Below are positions 36,604 to 53,553 of a stretch of DNA of 64,000 bases, piece after piece. The first letter of the stretch is position 1; every line of letters begins with the position of its first letter. Source of the stretch: Pterobdella sp. o SKG-2022. Taxonomy: Eukaryota > Annelida > Clitellata > Hirudinida > Piscicolidae. Location: positions 7,037,164-7,101,163 of the forward strand of contig OZ038320.1 of assembly GCA_964035795.1 (NCBI GenBank). The letters run 5' to 3'. The notes under the pieces are model-generated. The model did no database searches and was not told the origin of the DNA. It worked only from the letters and a program-made list of their open reading frames with translations. The translations under genes and the position numbers were made by a program.

Positions 36604-37925
36604 AAGAAATATATCAAAGTTTGTATTGTTGAGCGAATGCCAGAAATGTAGTTTGAAAGTTTATTTGATCGTTAGTTTGAATTCATGTTAGGATTAATTG
36701 CAACTATTTGTATGTTAGAAGTAATGCTAACCTTATTTAATCAATCAGAATTTTATTTTCGAATTTTAACTTTTTTGTTAGTATTGATACTTACATGCCA
36801 TTACTACGTATGCTCGTGCATAAATGTTGAGTAGCTTCGACATATAATTCCATTTTATTCAAGCCTTCATTAAAAATCTTAAAAAGTTTCGTTTTAGACT
36901 TATCTTTAATTAATTCACATCACAGAAATAGTTCGAAGTAGCTTTACATTTTGTCTATAGTTTATATAATTTTGTATATACAATTATGCATTTCATTATT
37001 AATTATTAATCTCAATAATATCAATAATGTTGCTAAATTGTTTTGTGCGATCTTTTATAAAAATAAAATTACAAATCTGAATTGTTTAGTTCTTAAGGTT
37101 TTTAAATCTCAAATTATAAGGAATATAAGTTTATTTTCAATATAAACTAATCTTAAAAAAAGTAAAGAATCAAATTTTGAATATTACATAACCAGACGTA
37201 AAAATAGATAAGAGTAATAACATTTATGATATTACACAGTTAAGCACCATAACGAAATTGATTATAGTGTTGATTTTTGCAAACACTAGAACAGAATTAG
37301 TGTCTTATTAACAAAATATCTTCAGTCGAAATTAGTCCAATGTTATGAAATCTGTTCTGAAACATATACTATTGAGAGTATGAACTATCTTTTAGTCTTT
37401 GATTAGTTGCAGCGTCAACGCCACTTGGACCGCTAGTCAGAGGACATTCAATAAATAACCAACTAATCCAATGATCGAAAATGCTCTCGTTAATTGAATA
37501 CTCTCTTTTTTGAATGATTAATGATAAACATACATGTTTAAAATAAATATCCTCACCACATTAAAATTTCTTCAAACTCCGCCAGCAGATTATTTGACAT
37601 GGTCAAGTATCGAAACAATTATGCCTTAAACAAAGATTTTTTACGTAGAACAATTGCTCAAATTAATTTTTCAAATTAGTTGTCTTTAAACAATTGAAAA
37701 AACCTGTAACAAATAATTTAGGCCTTTCCATTAAAAAATCAATAGTGAACAAGGCGTTAAGACATGCTTACACAATACCCTCGGCCACGAATAAGGCTAC
37801 CCTGATTCACGTATAATGACATCCTATCATGCGCCAAAGAAAATAGCTGCGTCAAATAACATACCAAGAAATTGTATTAATAAATAAACTGAACACAATA
37901 ACATCGAAACGGTTTTATGTACACA
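36604..37925. other. Intergenic, no gene seen
   Basis: AT-rich sequence between the 3' ends of PPP2R5 and the BTB zinc-finger gene (tail to tail). Only short unrelated open frames; no repeat I could match elsewhere in the window. Confidence 0.6.
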
Positions 37926-39552
37926 CTAAAGAAGAGCTAAATTTTCTTGAACAATGAGGGTCTCTTGGGCACAGCGAGATGAACGTAAATGACATGATAA
38001 TGATCTTTTCCCTTCAAATATTTCCTTGCATTTTTCACATGATTTCTTTTCGTGAACTTTTCTATGTTTTTTTAGTAGCGCCCATGTTCTGAAAGTTCTG
38101 TTAAGGTGAATATATATTATAGTTTTAAAAATATTAATTTTCCCTACCCTCTGCTGAGGAAAACGTGCTTTAAACAAAATGACAATGAGTTTTTAAAATA
38201 TTAAGGAATGAAATCATTATATACCTATTACATTGAGCACAAGAGTGTGAAGAAGTGTTATGAACAGATTGGAAATGTTTTTTGAGGTATTCTCCTAGAG
38301 TGAATGACTTTCCACATACTTCACAAACAAATCTTTTAATAGACATTGATAAATCAGATGTGTTGACTGATTTTGTTGAGGCATTTTCACAATTAAATGA
38401 TGGTATTTGATTAACATTTTGAGCAGAATTATCATAGTTAGTAACATTATTATGATTTATTTCACCTAAAACATTTTCCAAAGTAGTTTGATCTTTAGCA
38501 TTGATGTTATCTTTAGAATCATCTGAGTACCCCTTTAATTCACCATCATTTTTGTCTAAATCATTGCTTGAATCTTTATCATTACTGTTATTATTTTCAT
38601 TATTAATTTTTAGTAATGGATTACTACTATAATGAATGAGAAGATGCTTTTTAAGATTTGAAGGTCTACTTAGTTTTTTATGGCATATATGACAAGTGGA
38701 GTTCAAATTTAAACGTGAACCTTTCAATACATCAAAACCTAATTCATCACTTTTGGTATCTTTTCCAAACATCAATGAATCATTAAGTGATGTAAAATCC
38801 CCTTCTTTACTAAAATTCAAATCTGAATCAGGATTTTGACTAGAATCAATCAATGAACCTTCAATACTACCAGTCATATGTGTGCTTTTGATATGCAACT
38901 GTAAAGTAACTTTTTGTCCATATCTTTTACCACAAAATTTGCAAATGAAAGGTTTGATTTTTTGATGGACTGTTAAAAAATGTCTTTTAAGATTTCCCGC
39001 TGTAGAGTATTTTTGTTTGCATAAATAGCAACGATGTTGATCATCATCAGAAAACTTGCTTCTTGAAAATAATTCATCTAAAGTTGGTTCAGTGTCTGAA
39101 ATATCATCATCACACTGTTTAACTAGTAAAAGCTCTTCATGTCCTTTTGATGAAATTTCTAAATGAGAGTTTTCAATTTTTCTATTATTGTATGTTCTTT
39201 GATTATTAGTTATTTTATTTTGGAAATCATTTTGAATACTGTGGTAACTACTAATTTCTAATAGTTCACAAAGATTCATTAAGCTTTGGCAATATTTTCC
39301 CTTATCCGTTCTATAGCTATAAATAAAGTCTAATAATTGATCAATGAGATCAGATTCTATATCACTTAAAAGTATAACTGGAGGTTGTTTTGTTGTGCCA
39401 TGAGCAGTGAGCTCTCTGTCAAAAACCGGACTTGCCGAAGCTAACATTACCCGATGTGCAGGGTGTTCCTTTCCATCTTTACCTTTTACGAAAACATCAC
39501 AATAAGAACCTTTCAATCTGAATTTATTCAAAGATTTGAAAAAAGTCTCCAT
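37926..39552 (-). CDS. BTB/POZ domain zinc-finger transcription factor
   Basis: Two exons: 39552-38225 and 38097-37926, joined inside a finger. The BTB domain covers residues about 1-105: the SYCDVFVKGKDGKEHPAHRV segment with its conserved HxxVLA-type turn, then FDRELTA and LLDFIYSY. A spacer rich in Asp/Asn/Ser follows. C2H2 fingers: CYLCKQKYS...HFLTVH, CKFCGKRYGQ...HIKSTH, CHICHKKLSR...HLLIH, CEVCGKSFTL...HFQSVH, CAQCNRTFRT...HRKVH (split by the intron) and a final CEKCKEIFEG finger. This is the usual layout of BTB-ZF sequence-specific repressors acting in the nucleus. No orthologue named. It shares a 218-bp divergent promoter with the THAP gene. Confidence 0.92.
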
Positions 39553-39770
39553 TTATCTCTGAACAAAATTTAAAATTTTTCAAAGTAGAATACGATCGTA
39601 AAAAGCAAAATTCATAATATGACTGTATAAAAAGTGAAATAAGATAAAATCAGAAGTGGATTTAGTCACATGACTTAAAACTGGCCAATCACGGAACAGT
39701 TACAAAAATCGAGTTCTTGTTAGAAATTCGTAATTTACGGTTAAGTTTATCATTCTATAATACTGTAAAT
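39553..39770. promoter_or_regulatory. Bidirectional promoter, BTB-ZF and THAP-ZF genes
   Basis: Only 218 bp lie between the two start codons, which point away from each other, so both promoters and 5' UTRs must fit here. The middle (39655-39720) is less AT-rich and includes CCAATCACGG, whose CCAAT could serve as an NF-Y site (inference). Confidence 0.6.
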
Positions 39771-45543
<5,773 letters not shown>

Positions 45544-45907
45544 ATAGGATTGAATTCAAAAAGTTATCTGTATATTATAGAATGTTTCAATTCATTATGT
45601 TAGTTTTCACTTTTTTAATTTTTTTTTACTCATACCTTATTGTGATAATAATTTTCTTTACATCTTTTCAACCTTTATTTATTGAAGTTGGCAACTTTCT
45701 CAATTCAATAAAAGTCATTTGTTTCCAAGATACAATTATTATAGATAAAAAGTTTTAAAGCTTTGACAATTTATTTCACGAGCAAAAATGGTAAAAGTTG
45801 TACAAGCCTATAAACTCAAAATTTAATTATTATTGTCGATGTAATCTGCACTAAAAACTGCAAATTTAGAAATTCAAGAAACTTATCAAAGATTCATGTA
45901 CAAATAG
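45544..45907. other. Intergenic, 3' flanks of convergent genes
   Basis: Holds the 3' UTRs of the THAP-ZF (plus) and Ly6-like (minus) genes. CAATAAAAG at 45706-45714 could be part of a polyadenylation signal for the plus gene. No coding exon seen. Confidence 0.5.
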
Positions 45908-46722
45908 TTATCTTAATAAAATGCAGCTAAGCAGAATTAAAAAAAAAGATAAAATAGAAATTTTTGCAAGTTTTGGAGCGGAGTTGCAACCATTCTGGTC
46001 GTTACACAAGCAAAATATCATTTTGTGATCATATGGGTTTGAGGGGTCATTGTTACGTCCAGGTTGGCAGTAGTTGTGTCTTCGAACAGATGGGATCTTC
46101 TCTCTGTGCCTCTCACTATTCAGCATAGTCGACAAGCACTCTCTCGTTATCACCTGGTTTGCTGTTAATTAATAGTTTCTTAAATGTAACTTATTGAACA
46201 TTGCAATACTAAATTTAAGTTTATAATCAATAGCAAAATTCTAAATTTTTAGCGGATAGTATATAGATATAAACAAGAAAAAACATGAAGCTTTTGAAAG
46301 TTTGAAATAATTTTTTGTTCAATAAATACTTTTGTTTGTTCTCGTACAAGTGTGTCACATTAATCAAAAACGAATAATTATTCCGTAAAAAGTTCTCTTT
46401 AAAATTAAAATAAATGTATAATATCTCACATCCTCTCTCTTCAATGAGTTTCACACAAAAATTTTCTCCTCTAAACTTGCCAATAGAACTACAATCCTGC
46501 CAACGTTGAGTTCTTATGCTCAACTCTTTACCGCATCCGTGCTGACTGCTGTCGCATCTGTAACAGAACAAGCCATCCGCTGTGCATTTGATCAAAATGG
46601 AAGTAAGCTCATTTTGGTTTTAATTACAAAAAAAATACTATAACTTATGATAATATTTGAATAAAATAATTTTTTTAAAAACCTGTGTAGGTGAATAGCA
46701 TAAAGACGAAAAAGATAATCAT
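45908..46722 (-). CDS. Ly6/uPAR (quiver-like) three-finger surface protein
   Basis: Three exons in phase: 46722-46683 (signal peptide MIIFFVFMLFTYT), 46579-46430 and 46161-45908. The mature N-terminus begins DGLFCYRCDSSQHGCG, the typical CxxC start of a Ly6 fold. About ten cysteines follow, ending with CLCNDQNGCNSA, the hallmark CN box. A hydrophobic C-terminal tail (ILSFFLILLSCILL) after a small-residue stretch suggests a GPI anchor. The spacing, especially DCSSIGKFRGENFCVK and the CLC..D..GCN end, resembles the invertebrate quiver/sleepless group, which modulates channels and receptors at the cell surface. The exact orthologue is not assignable. Length about 147 residues. Confidence 0.8.
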
Positions 46723-48847
46723 TTTGAAATCAACTTGGGTTATTCAGGTGTGTTTTCAGGTGATTCTAATGCTAAATTTACTTTTAAACCTGAAAAATCA
46801 CTATTGATTATTCTCGTTTAAGCTAGATGAAATATTTTCTAAATTTTCAGTTTTTTTTGAAAACTACATGTTTTATTAGTTTTTGCTAACTTATGCGATA
46901 GAATCGCTTATTCGTATAACTATACGAATTTAAGCAATGAAGGCATAGTGCTAAAAATATAGAGAGCTTTCCAATTAGACAAATTTATCAATTTCTTATT
47001 ATAATATAATATAATATTAATATAATACAATATTAATTATTATAATTTAATAATATAAAATGGGACTTTATCGAAGTTTTTAACTGATATTCTCTCTTCT
47101 AACTACAAGTTTTTAAATTTTAATTCTTCGAGCCAAACGTAAATATTCAAATGAAAACACTTAGAGGATCTTATTTTATTCCACGAAGCTTTTCGTCATT
47201 ATTTTCGTTATTTGTACCTCCGCTTGATAATGTAAGTTCATCTTACGAAAAGCTTAGTGGAATAAAATAAACTCCTAAAAGTGTTTTTATCTGAATATAT
47301 AAGTTTCTTAAACTCTGTAAGCTTTGTATTTTAGATAAAACTCAAAAATGACTGTTTCATTGAATCATTCATTGTTAACGACTTCATGAATTGCCGTCAA
47401 ATACAGCAACAAAGTCTGTGCAACGGAATTTTAAATCAAAATGCAGTAATTTAACTTTTCAGACGTTGCTTTCACAACATCGTGACAGTAAAATCTCAGC
47501 TTATTTATTGCTTATATATTTTTTTTTCTTCTGAAAATCTTACATATACTAAGTGCTATAATTAATTTTGTTGTAAATGAAAAAAGTATAAAGAACAAAA
47601 AAAAAGGAAAAATTTTTTTTTTGATTTGAGCGTTTATTGATCGAATAAAATAATTTCTTCATTTTATCTTCTAGTTTTTCAGTATTTCATAATTTATCCT
47701 CAACAAAATTTTGGATTCAAATTGTACTTTTTATCAATAAACCAATTAAAAGTTTTGATTTTATTACAATTTTCGCCTTATTTTATCATCAAATGGAAGA
47801 TAATGTCGAAGTGAATTTTTGTGAAATACTCAAAAATACAAAAAAATTTTATAGTTCAATGTTTATAAGTTATTTTTTTTAAACAAAACTAAGCCAAAAT
47901 CGCTCATCCAACCATTTTTGTATAAGAATATAAAAAATTTCAAATACGAATTAATTATAAATTTCATCAATAGTTTTTTATGTTGGGTAGTCTTTATAAA
48001 ATTTAAAAAACATAGTTTTGTATGCTTTCAATACAAAATGTAATTGTATAATTACAACAACAAATAATAATAACTTCTATTACAAACGTATATCTACAAA
48101 GTTGCTATGAAAACTCAAATGGAGTGATGGTAATTAGATGGGAGAGTCAAAACAGTTAAAGTGCTAAATCACTAGTACTCAATTTTGTTGTGATGTTTTT
48201 TATTGTCGTAGAAGAGGAAGTTGATCACTATGACGATTATCTGTTTAAATTAATTTAAATAGAAATATATGATAAAGTAAAAAAAAACAACTAATTTATT
48301 TTTTCAACTCTGTTATATTCAACCTTTCAATTTCTTATGCTTGAATAAATGCATCAAAAACTTCAAATGCGATAACTTAAACAAGTTGTCATAAAATACC
48401 AGTGAAATTTTTTAGGCATCTATCTATTTTTCATATAATATTCATCTATGGAAACATCAGTTTAAGAAATTTTTATACATTTATTGGTCAATATATTTAA
48501 AACAAAACAGTATTAATTGCAAGAACAAACCTCCAAACGGTCGAAGTTTTATTATATAGTTCTCTAATATAACTTTGTATTTATAAGCCTTTAACAATAG
48601 TTATAATTTATAATTATAAGAATAATAATGAAATTTTAATGACAGCAACAACAAGTAATAATACGTTTAAAATTTAATGATAACGTATAAAATAAAAATG
48701 CTGTAATGGCAACGTATTACGTAAAAATGGTAGTAACGATAACGTTAAAAACTCTTATTTATTCAGATTAACCCCTATATAACGCTAAGGATAACTCTAT
48801 AACAACCTGGTAGATGGCAAGAGAAAGACAGACTCCCGTTGTGACTC
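46723..48847. other. Intergenic, repeat-bearing
   Basis: AT-rich region between the start of the Ly6-like gene and the end of the tetraspanin gene. Apart from the hairpin element at 47155-47286 and short TAATA runs near 47005, I see no coding exon. Confidence 0.6.
47155..47286. mobile_element. MITE-like hairpin element
   Basis: The left arm 47155-47197 (AAACACTTAGAGGATC, TTATTTTATTCCACGAAGC) pairs with the right arm 47243-47286. The centre has TTGATAATGTAAGTTCATCTT, shared with the 25.9-kb element. Same family, different outer arms. Confidence 0.7.
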
Positions 48848-51800
48848 TTAAGATGGTCCATATAGACTGGTCGTGCCATAAGTCTCTGTTCTGGGAGAAT
48901 AACGCTGTGAAGCATCCCTGGGTGGGTTGTAGTTGATAGAGGTTTGAGAGATGGAGATTGAGTGGGTATGAGAAAAGAAATGTGTTTTTTGGTGTTGATG
49001 AAGTTTCAAGTTATTCTTCTTATAATAATCGTAATTTGGTCTATAAAACATTATTTTTGCTTTTACAATACAATAAAATACAACAACAATTACGAATAAG
49101 CTTAAAATGGCATATTTATAGTTTTAACTCTAATTTACTTAATTTAAAAAAAAACTGTATTGGCATTATTTTTTGAGTCGAATATCACGTGATTAATAAA
49201 TACTTAATTTTATGACGTTAAATAAACGCAGACGTCACTTGAATCTTCCACTAATTGAGCCGTGTGGGCCTTCAAATAGTCATTCAATGAATTCAAAAAC
49301 AAAAGCCAAAAAAAGCCAAGTGCACAAAAGCAAACGTAATAAAACAATATCAACTGAAACATATATATATAACTGAAATATCATTCAAACAACTCTGAAT
49401 ATCCTACAGCAAAAAATAAATATAAATAGAAAATGCAACACGCAAAGCTATTTCAATAATATTGGCCTTTTCAAAGATAACAACATACATAAAGAATACA
49501 TTAGAAATATCACAGAAAGCTGTAACTCATACCGTGAAAATGTACCACTTAAAACAAAATCAGAAATGAAGTGAAGACATATCTTTCAACCTTCCATACC
49601 GTTCCGGCAGAAGCCCTAGTGATCTGATGTGGGCACAAAAATGGATGACTATCCTAGTGCAAAAAAGAGTTAATTACAAGATCCTAGGAATAAACCTGAG
49701 TAGTGTGTTCGACATGATTGATAGAAGAAGATTGTTGGAGGTACTCAAAGAAGTCCGTTCAATATTAAAAAATGGAATCTCCGATGAAATGGTAGATGAC
49801 AATATAGTTAAAGATAAAAGCACTACGACAAAGTGCATTGAGGTCATCGAAAATTTATTTGAAAAATGAAAAGTTAAATGCAATCTGGATAAAACAGAGC
49901 TAGCCACTTCAAAAAGAGGTATAATTGAAGCTTGCAGAAACACCAAAAAGCTTGGTTCGTTTCTAGGTGATGACGAAGATAGAACAAAAAGGCAAATGCT
50001 GTCATCTGTAGTCTTTGGTAAGTTATCAAAACTGTGAAGAAAAGTTTCAGATAAGCGGAAAATCAATTTATACAATGCACCTAGCTTTCCGATTCTAATT
50101 TACAACTGCAGCACATGGGCTCTCACTAGAAACTCTTGGAAAAAAATTGAGTCTTACCACAAAAGATAATTGAGAAAAATAATGACCATAAAATATTCTA
50201 GAATTATTAAAAACAACAATCTTTCTGAAAAGAAGAAGAAGTAAAGCAGTGAAAATTTATTTTTCAAAAATTAGAACAAAAAAGGCAAATTTAGAGAAAA
50301 ACCATGAAACACTTTTCCAAAAGTTCTATCTGAAGATCTTAAAATGTATCTTCGTCAAATGTACCCGGTCAACTAGCAACTGAAGAAGATCTTTCAATAC
50401 TCCAAACAATAGTAAAAAACAGAGGAAAATGGAAAAGTATTATAAATCCCATATTTAATAATTATTTCTATGAAGATTTTTGATCAACTTGGATAAGTCT
50501 TATACAGTTATATTGCCACCATTCATAAACATTATTACTCTCTTCAATTTTCATTTAAACCAATTTTATTTCTATTCAATCACTATTTTGTTCAGTTTTA
50601 CTGCAGAAGGTGAGATGATATCTGTGATAGATTAGTCGCATGCTTTCACTAATAATAATAAATAATTAAACATTCTTTACCTTTATATGGATGTTGGCAC
50701 TGTTAGATGTCTTGGCTACGGCATCTTCCTGACATCTGGCGACAAATTTTGTCTTTAATGAGTTTGTGTATTTAAACTTTTCAAAGCATTACATTCTTTT
50801 AGAACACTTTTGAATTTTATGCATTAAAAACTACGAATAAATAATAATTTAAGCATAATACACAAAAATAAAAGTTATATGTTTACAATAATAACAGCCT
50901 CATAAAACCAACAACTAGCACTCACCAAAAGCCCTTGCCTCTAAACAAGTTTTCTTACCAATAGAATCAACTTATAAACGTTGAAAATATCAACAAATTT
51001 CAACTATTTATTCAATAAAATCAAATCATAAACGCTGAAACAGCCGAATGATTGCAACCTCCTATAATCCTTGAGTTGTAACTTCTGAGGATCCACCCAT
51101 GTAAGTTCTCTGTCTTGGTTGAAGTTCAGTGTGCAACACGACTCTGGTACAAACACCTTTGGTGCATCCTGATTGGTTGAAGATATTTTTATAAACTATA
51201 AATAGAATGAACTTTTTAATAACTTTATAGTAACTAATTTTTTATGGTGAGGTATAACTCATCAATAATAGTTTGACGTACTGGATCTGGATTCACTGAG
51301 TTATACCATTTGGTCATTTTATAATCCCATGATCCATCAATTCCACAACAACGTTTCTGAAAAAATAAGTGTTTAATTTATTATATAACCAAAAAGCAAC
51401 AATCATTAGAAATAAATTACACAAGTTAAAAGTATACTAAGAATTAGTGACGTATGAAAGATGGCTACCTTCACTTGCAGTCGGTTCCAATTTTTGCCGA
51501 CGTCAGAGTCCCATTGGTATTTCATCTTCAATTGCATTCGCATACCATCTTTCACAAATCGGTGCATCTTTGTTTCAAATAATTCAAATAAGTTTCAAAG
51601 TATATAGCGCAAAAAAACGTGAATAAGTAGAATAGGATAAAAATTGCCTGCTATTAAAACAAAAAAAAAGCAGAAGTGAGGGAGACTAACATCATACTCG
51701 ATGCCCACGGGAATGAATCCTGCAATGAAGGCCACCAAAGCCAGAGTACCCAGCACCCAGTTAATCTGGGATGTATTGAAGGGATGAGTTGATTAGTCTG

Positions 51801-52529
51801 TAATTAAAAATATGGGTAGCTTTGTGTAAGTTTTGAAAGAGTTTTTTCCTTGTACGCCACAATAAAAAAGGATGGATCAGTATGAGGCAATTAGAAATTA
51901 TATTAACCAATTAGTTCACCAAAAGTATGTATAATTTATGGATACGTTCTAATACTTGTGATTACTATGTGTTATAAGAACGCTAGTTATAACCATTCCA
52001 TATATTCTAGGAAGTCGGTTCTGGATGACAAGAAACAAGCTAAAAGCTGCGGTAGGAGTGAGGAAAAATCCAATTACAAGCATGAGAGCCACGGCTGATC
52101 TGAGAGCTTGGTCGTTTAAACTGAGAACGAAAATGCTGATGTATGCATTGATTTCTGGGCTTGCTAAGAACCATATCCCACAAGCAAAAGCTAGTAGTCC
52201 AAATACCTTAGGAATGAATGTTCAGTATTTCATGGTGCAGATATGTTTAAAAGAAATTGAACTTAGAGATTGAATGTATTTCTATATAAAAAATTTTTAT
52301 TACTTAGTTTAAACATTTTGTTAAAAATTTTTCTAATGTGTATGTTTAGGCTACGAAGTATATTTGATAAGTAACGTTAAGCCATAGAAGGAACTGTACT
52401 GAATAAACTTATAATTATAAAATAGGATAAGTTGAGTCAAAACATAATTCAAAAATGGGAAATATCAAAACTTACAATGTTTATAGCATTCAATACAATG
52501 AATAAAATTTTTTGAATAAATTCAGCCAT
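48848..52529 (-). CDS. Tetraspanin
   Basis: Four-TM surface organiser. Exons on the minus strand, approximately: 52529-52476 (MAEFIQKILFIVLNAINI, start of TM1), 52208-52010 (rest of TM1, short loop, TM2 with LMLVIGFFLTPTAAFSLFLV), 51772-51690 (TM3, WVLGTLALVAFIAGFIPVG), 51570-51460, 51358-51250 (RCCGID, the diagnostic CCG), 51172-51055 (VPESCC), 50755-50675 (last loop cysteine, VARCQEDA), and 49110-48848 (TM4, AILSLFVIVVVFYCIV, and a Tyr-rich tail ending SLYGPS). The large loop has the CCG, PESCC and later Cys pattern of the family. The last intron is long because a decayed LINE sits in it. Exon ends are approximate. Confidence 0.87.
49560..50480 (+). mobile_element. Decayed LINE fragment, reverse transcriptase remnants
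   Basis: Plus-strand reading shows LMWAQKWMTILVQK and ILGINLSSVFDMIDRRRLLE (reverse-transcriptase block around the catalytic region), then after a gap CNLDKTELATSKRG, KKLGSFLGDDEDRTKRQ and NLYNAPSFPILIYNCSTWAL, typical of the C-terminal part of LINE ORF2. Stops at several places and the missing middle show an internal deletion. It is a different lineage from the 2.4-kb CR1-like element. Confidence 0.75.
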
Positions 52530-52804
52530 TTTCGCACCTGTATTCTTGTAAACACAGGTATCTAATACAACATAAATAAAAATAATTTGATAAATATTTA
52601 TATTTTTATAATCAAAATTTAAATTTAATATAAAAATATTGTAATAAATTATAGAGTTATAATAATAATTTGAGATCGTTCAACTTTCACCACGGTTACC
52701 TAAGTATTTCTTTCTGCAACGCTTAAATATACGCCAACTCTTCAATTACTACATTCTCCGTTAAACAAATACCTTTATGACGCAAATGATAGAAAATAAA
52801 TATA
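52530..52804. promoter_or_regulatory. Divergent promoter region, tetraspanin and small plus-strand gene
   Basis: 275 bp between two start codons facing away. It contains CACGGTTACC (52691) and a less AT-rich stretch at 52680-52770. This depends on the small gene being real. Confidence 0.3.
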
Positions 52805-53332
52805 ATGGTGGATTTTGATGAGGAAATTAAAAAAGAAAAGGAGCGTCAGCGAAGAGAGGTATAACAATATTTTATAGTGTATTATATCTTAATACGTTCT
52901 GTTATCCATATCTCATTAAGCTCTATTCTTTTTGACGTCTGAAATCTCTTCTAAACAGTTTATGACAATGCAATAAACATTCAAAACTTTGGGTTAATAT
53001 TGCTATAGTTTTCCAAGTGGCACATGCAACAGTAGTAAATAACCGTTGGGTATTTAGCCTTTTCTATGTTCCAAACTGAACCCAACATGACATTCTGCTC
53101 AGAAATAAATTTAAATTTAACCTCGATAATTGACCTAAAACTTAATGAATTGACGATTGAATAAGGAAATATAAGCTTTAAATACTTGACAACTTTACTT
53201 TTAACACTTATTTTTCGACAGATATATGCCCTGAATAAAATCATGAAGGGATATACGCATTCAATGGCAATACAAGCGAGAAAAGTTAAATCCGCTTCCA
53301 ATACACATAACAAGCCCATAGTTCCTCCTTAG
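52805..53332 (+). CDS. Possible two-exon small protein (54 aa)
   Basis: Exon 1 (52805-52858, MVDFDEEIKKEKERQRRE) ends at a GTATAA donor in phase 0. Exon 2 (53222-53332) starts after TTTTCGACAG in the same phase and reads IYALNKIMKGYTHSM, ending KPIVPP and a stop. The product would be a highly charged, Lys-rich 54-residue protein without signal peptide or TM. It ends 222 bp from the 3' end of the HMBOX1 gene. I do not recognise the family. Matching phase, both splice consensus sites and a position near a divergent promoter argue for it; small size argues for caution. Confidence 0.4.
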
Positions 53333-53553
53333 ATCTATTGTAATTTTTTGCATATATTTAAAAAATTTTTTCATTTATTTTTTCGATAAAATTCATTGTA
53401 AAATTATTTTATACAATAAAAGTGGAATGATTGTTTTAAAAACAGGGAAACATCAATAGGACATTAAAAAAAACTACGTAAATCAACACAATAACATGAT
53501 AGAAGCAATATAAAACTGTATCAATATCTTCGAACTGCGGTCACATACCTACA

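Noticed and set aside
52981..53319. 112-codon minus-strand frame with hydrophobic segments
   Set aside because: No recognisable domain; overlaps the exon of the candidate small plus-strand gene and AT-rich intron. Hydrophobicity reflects T-rich codons.
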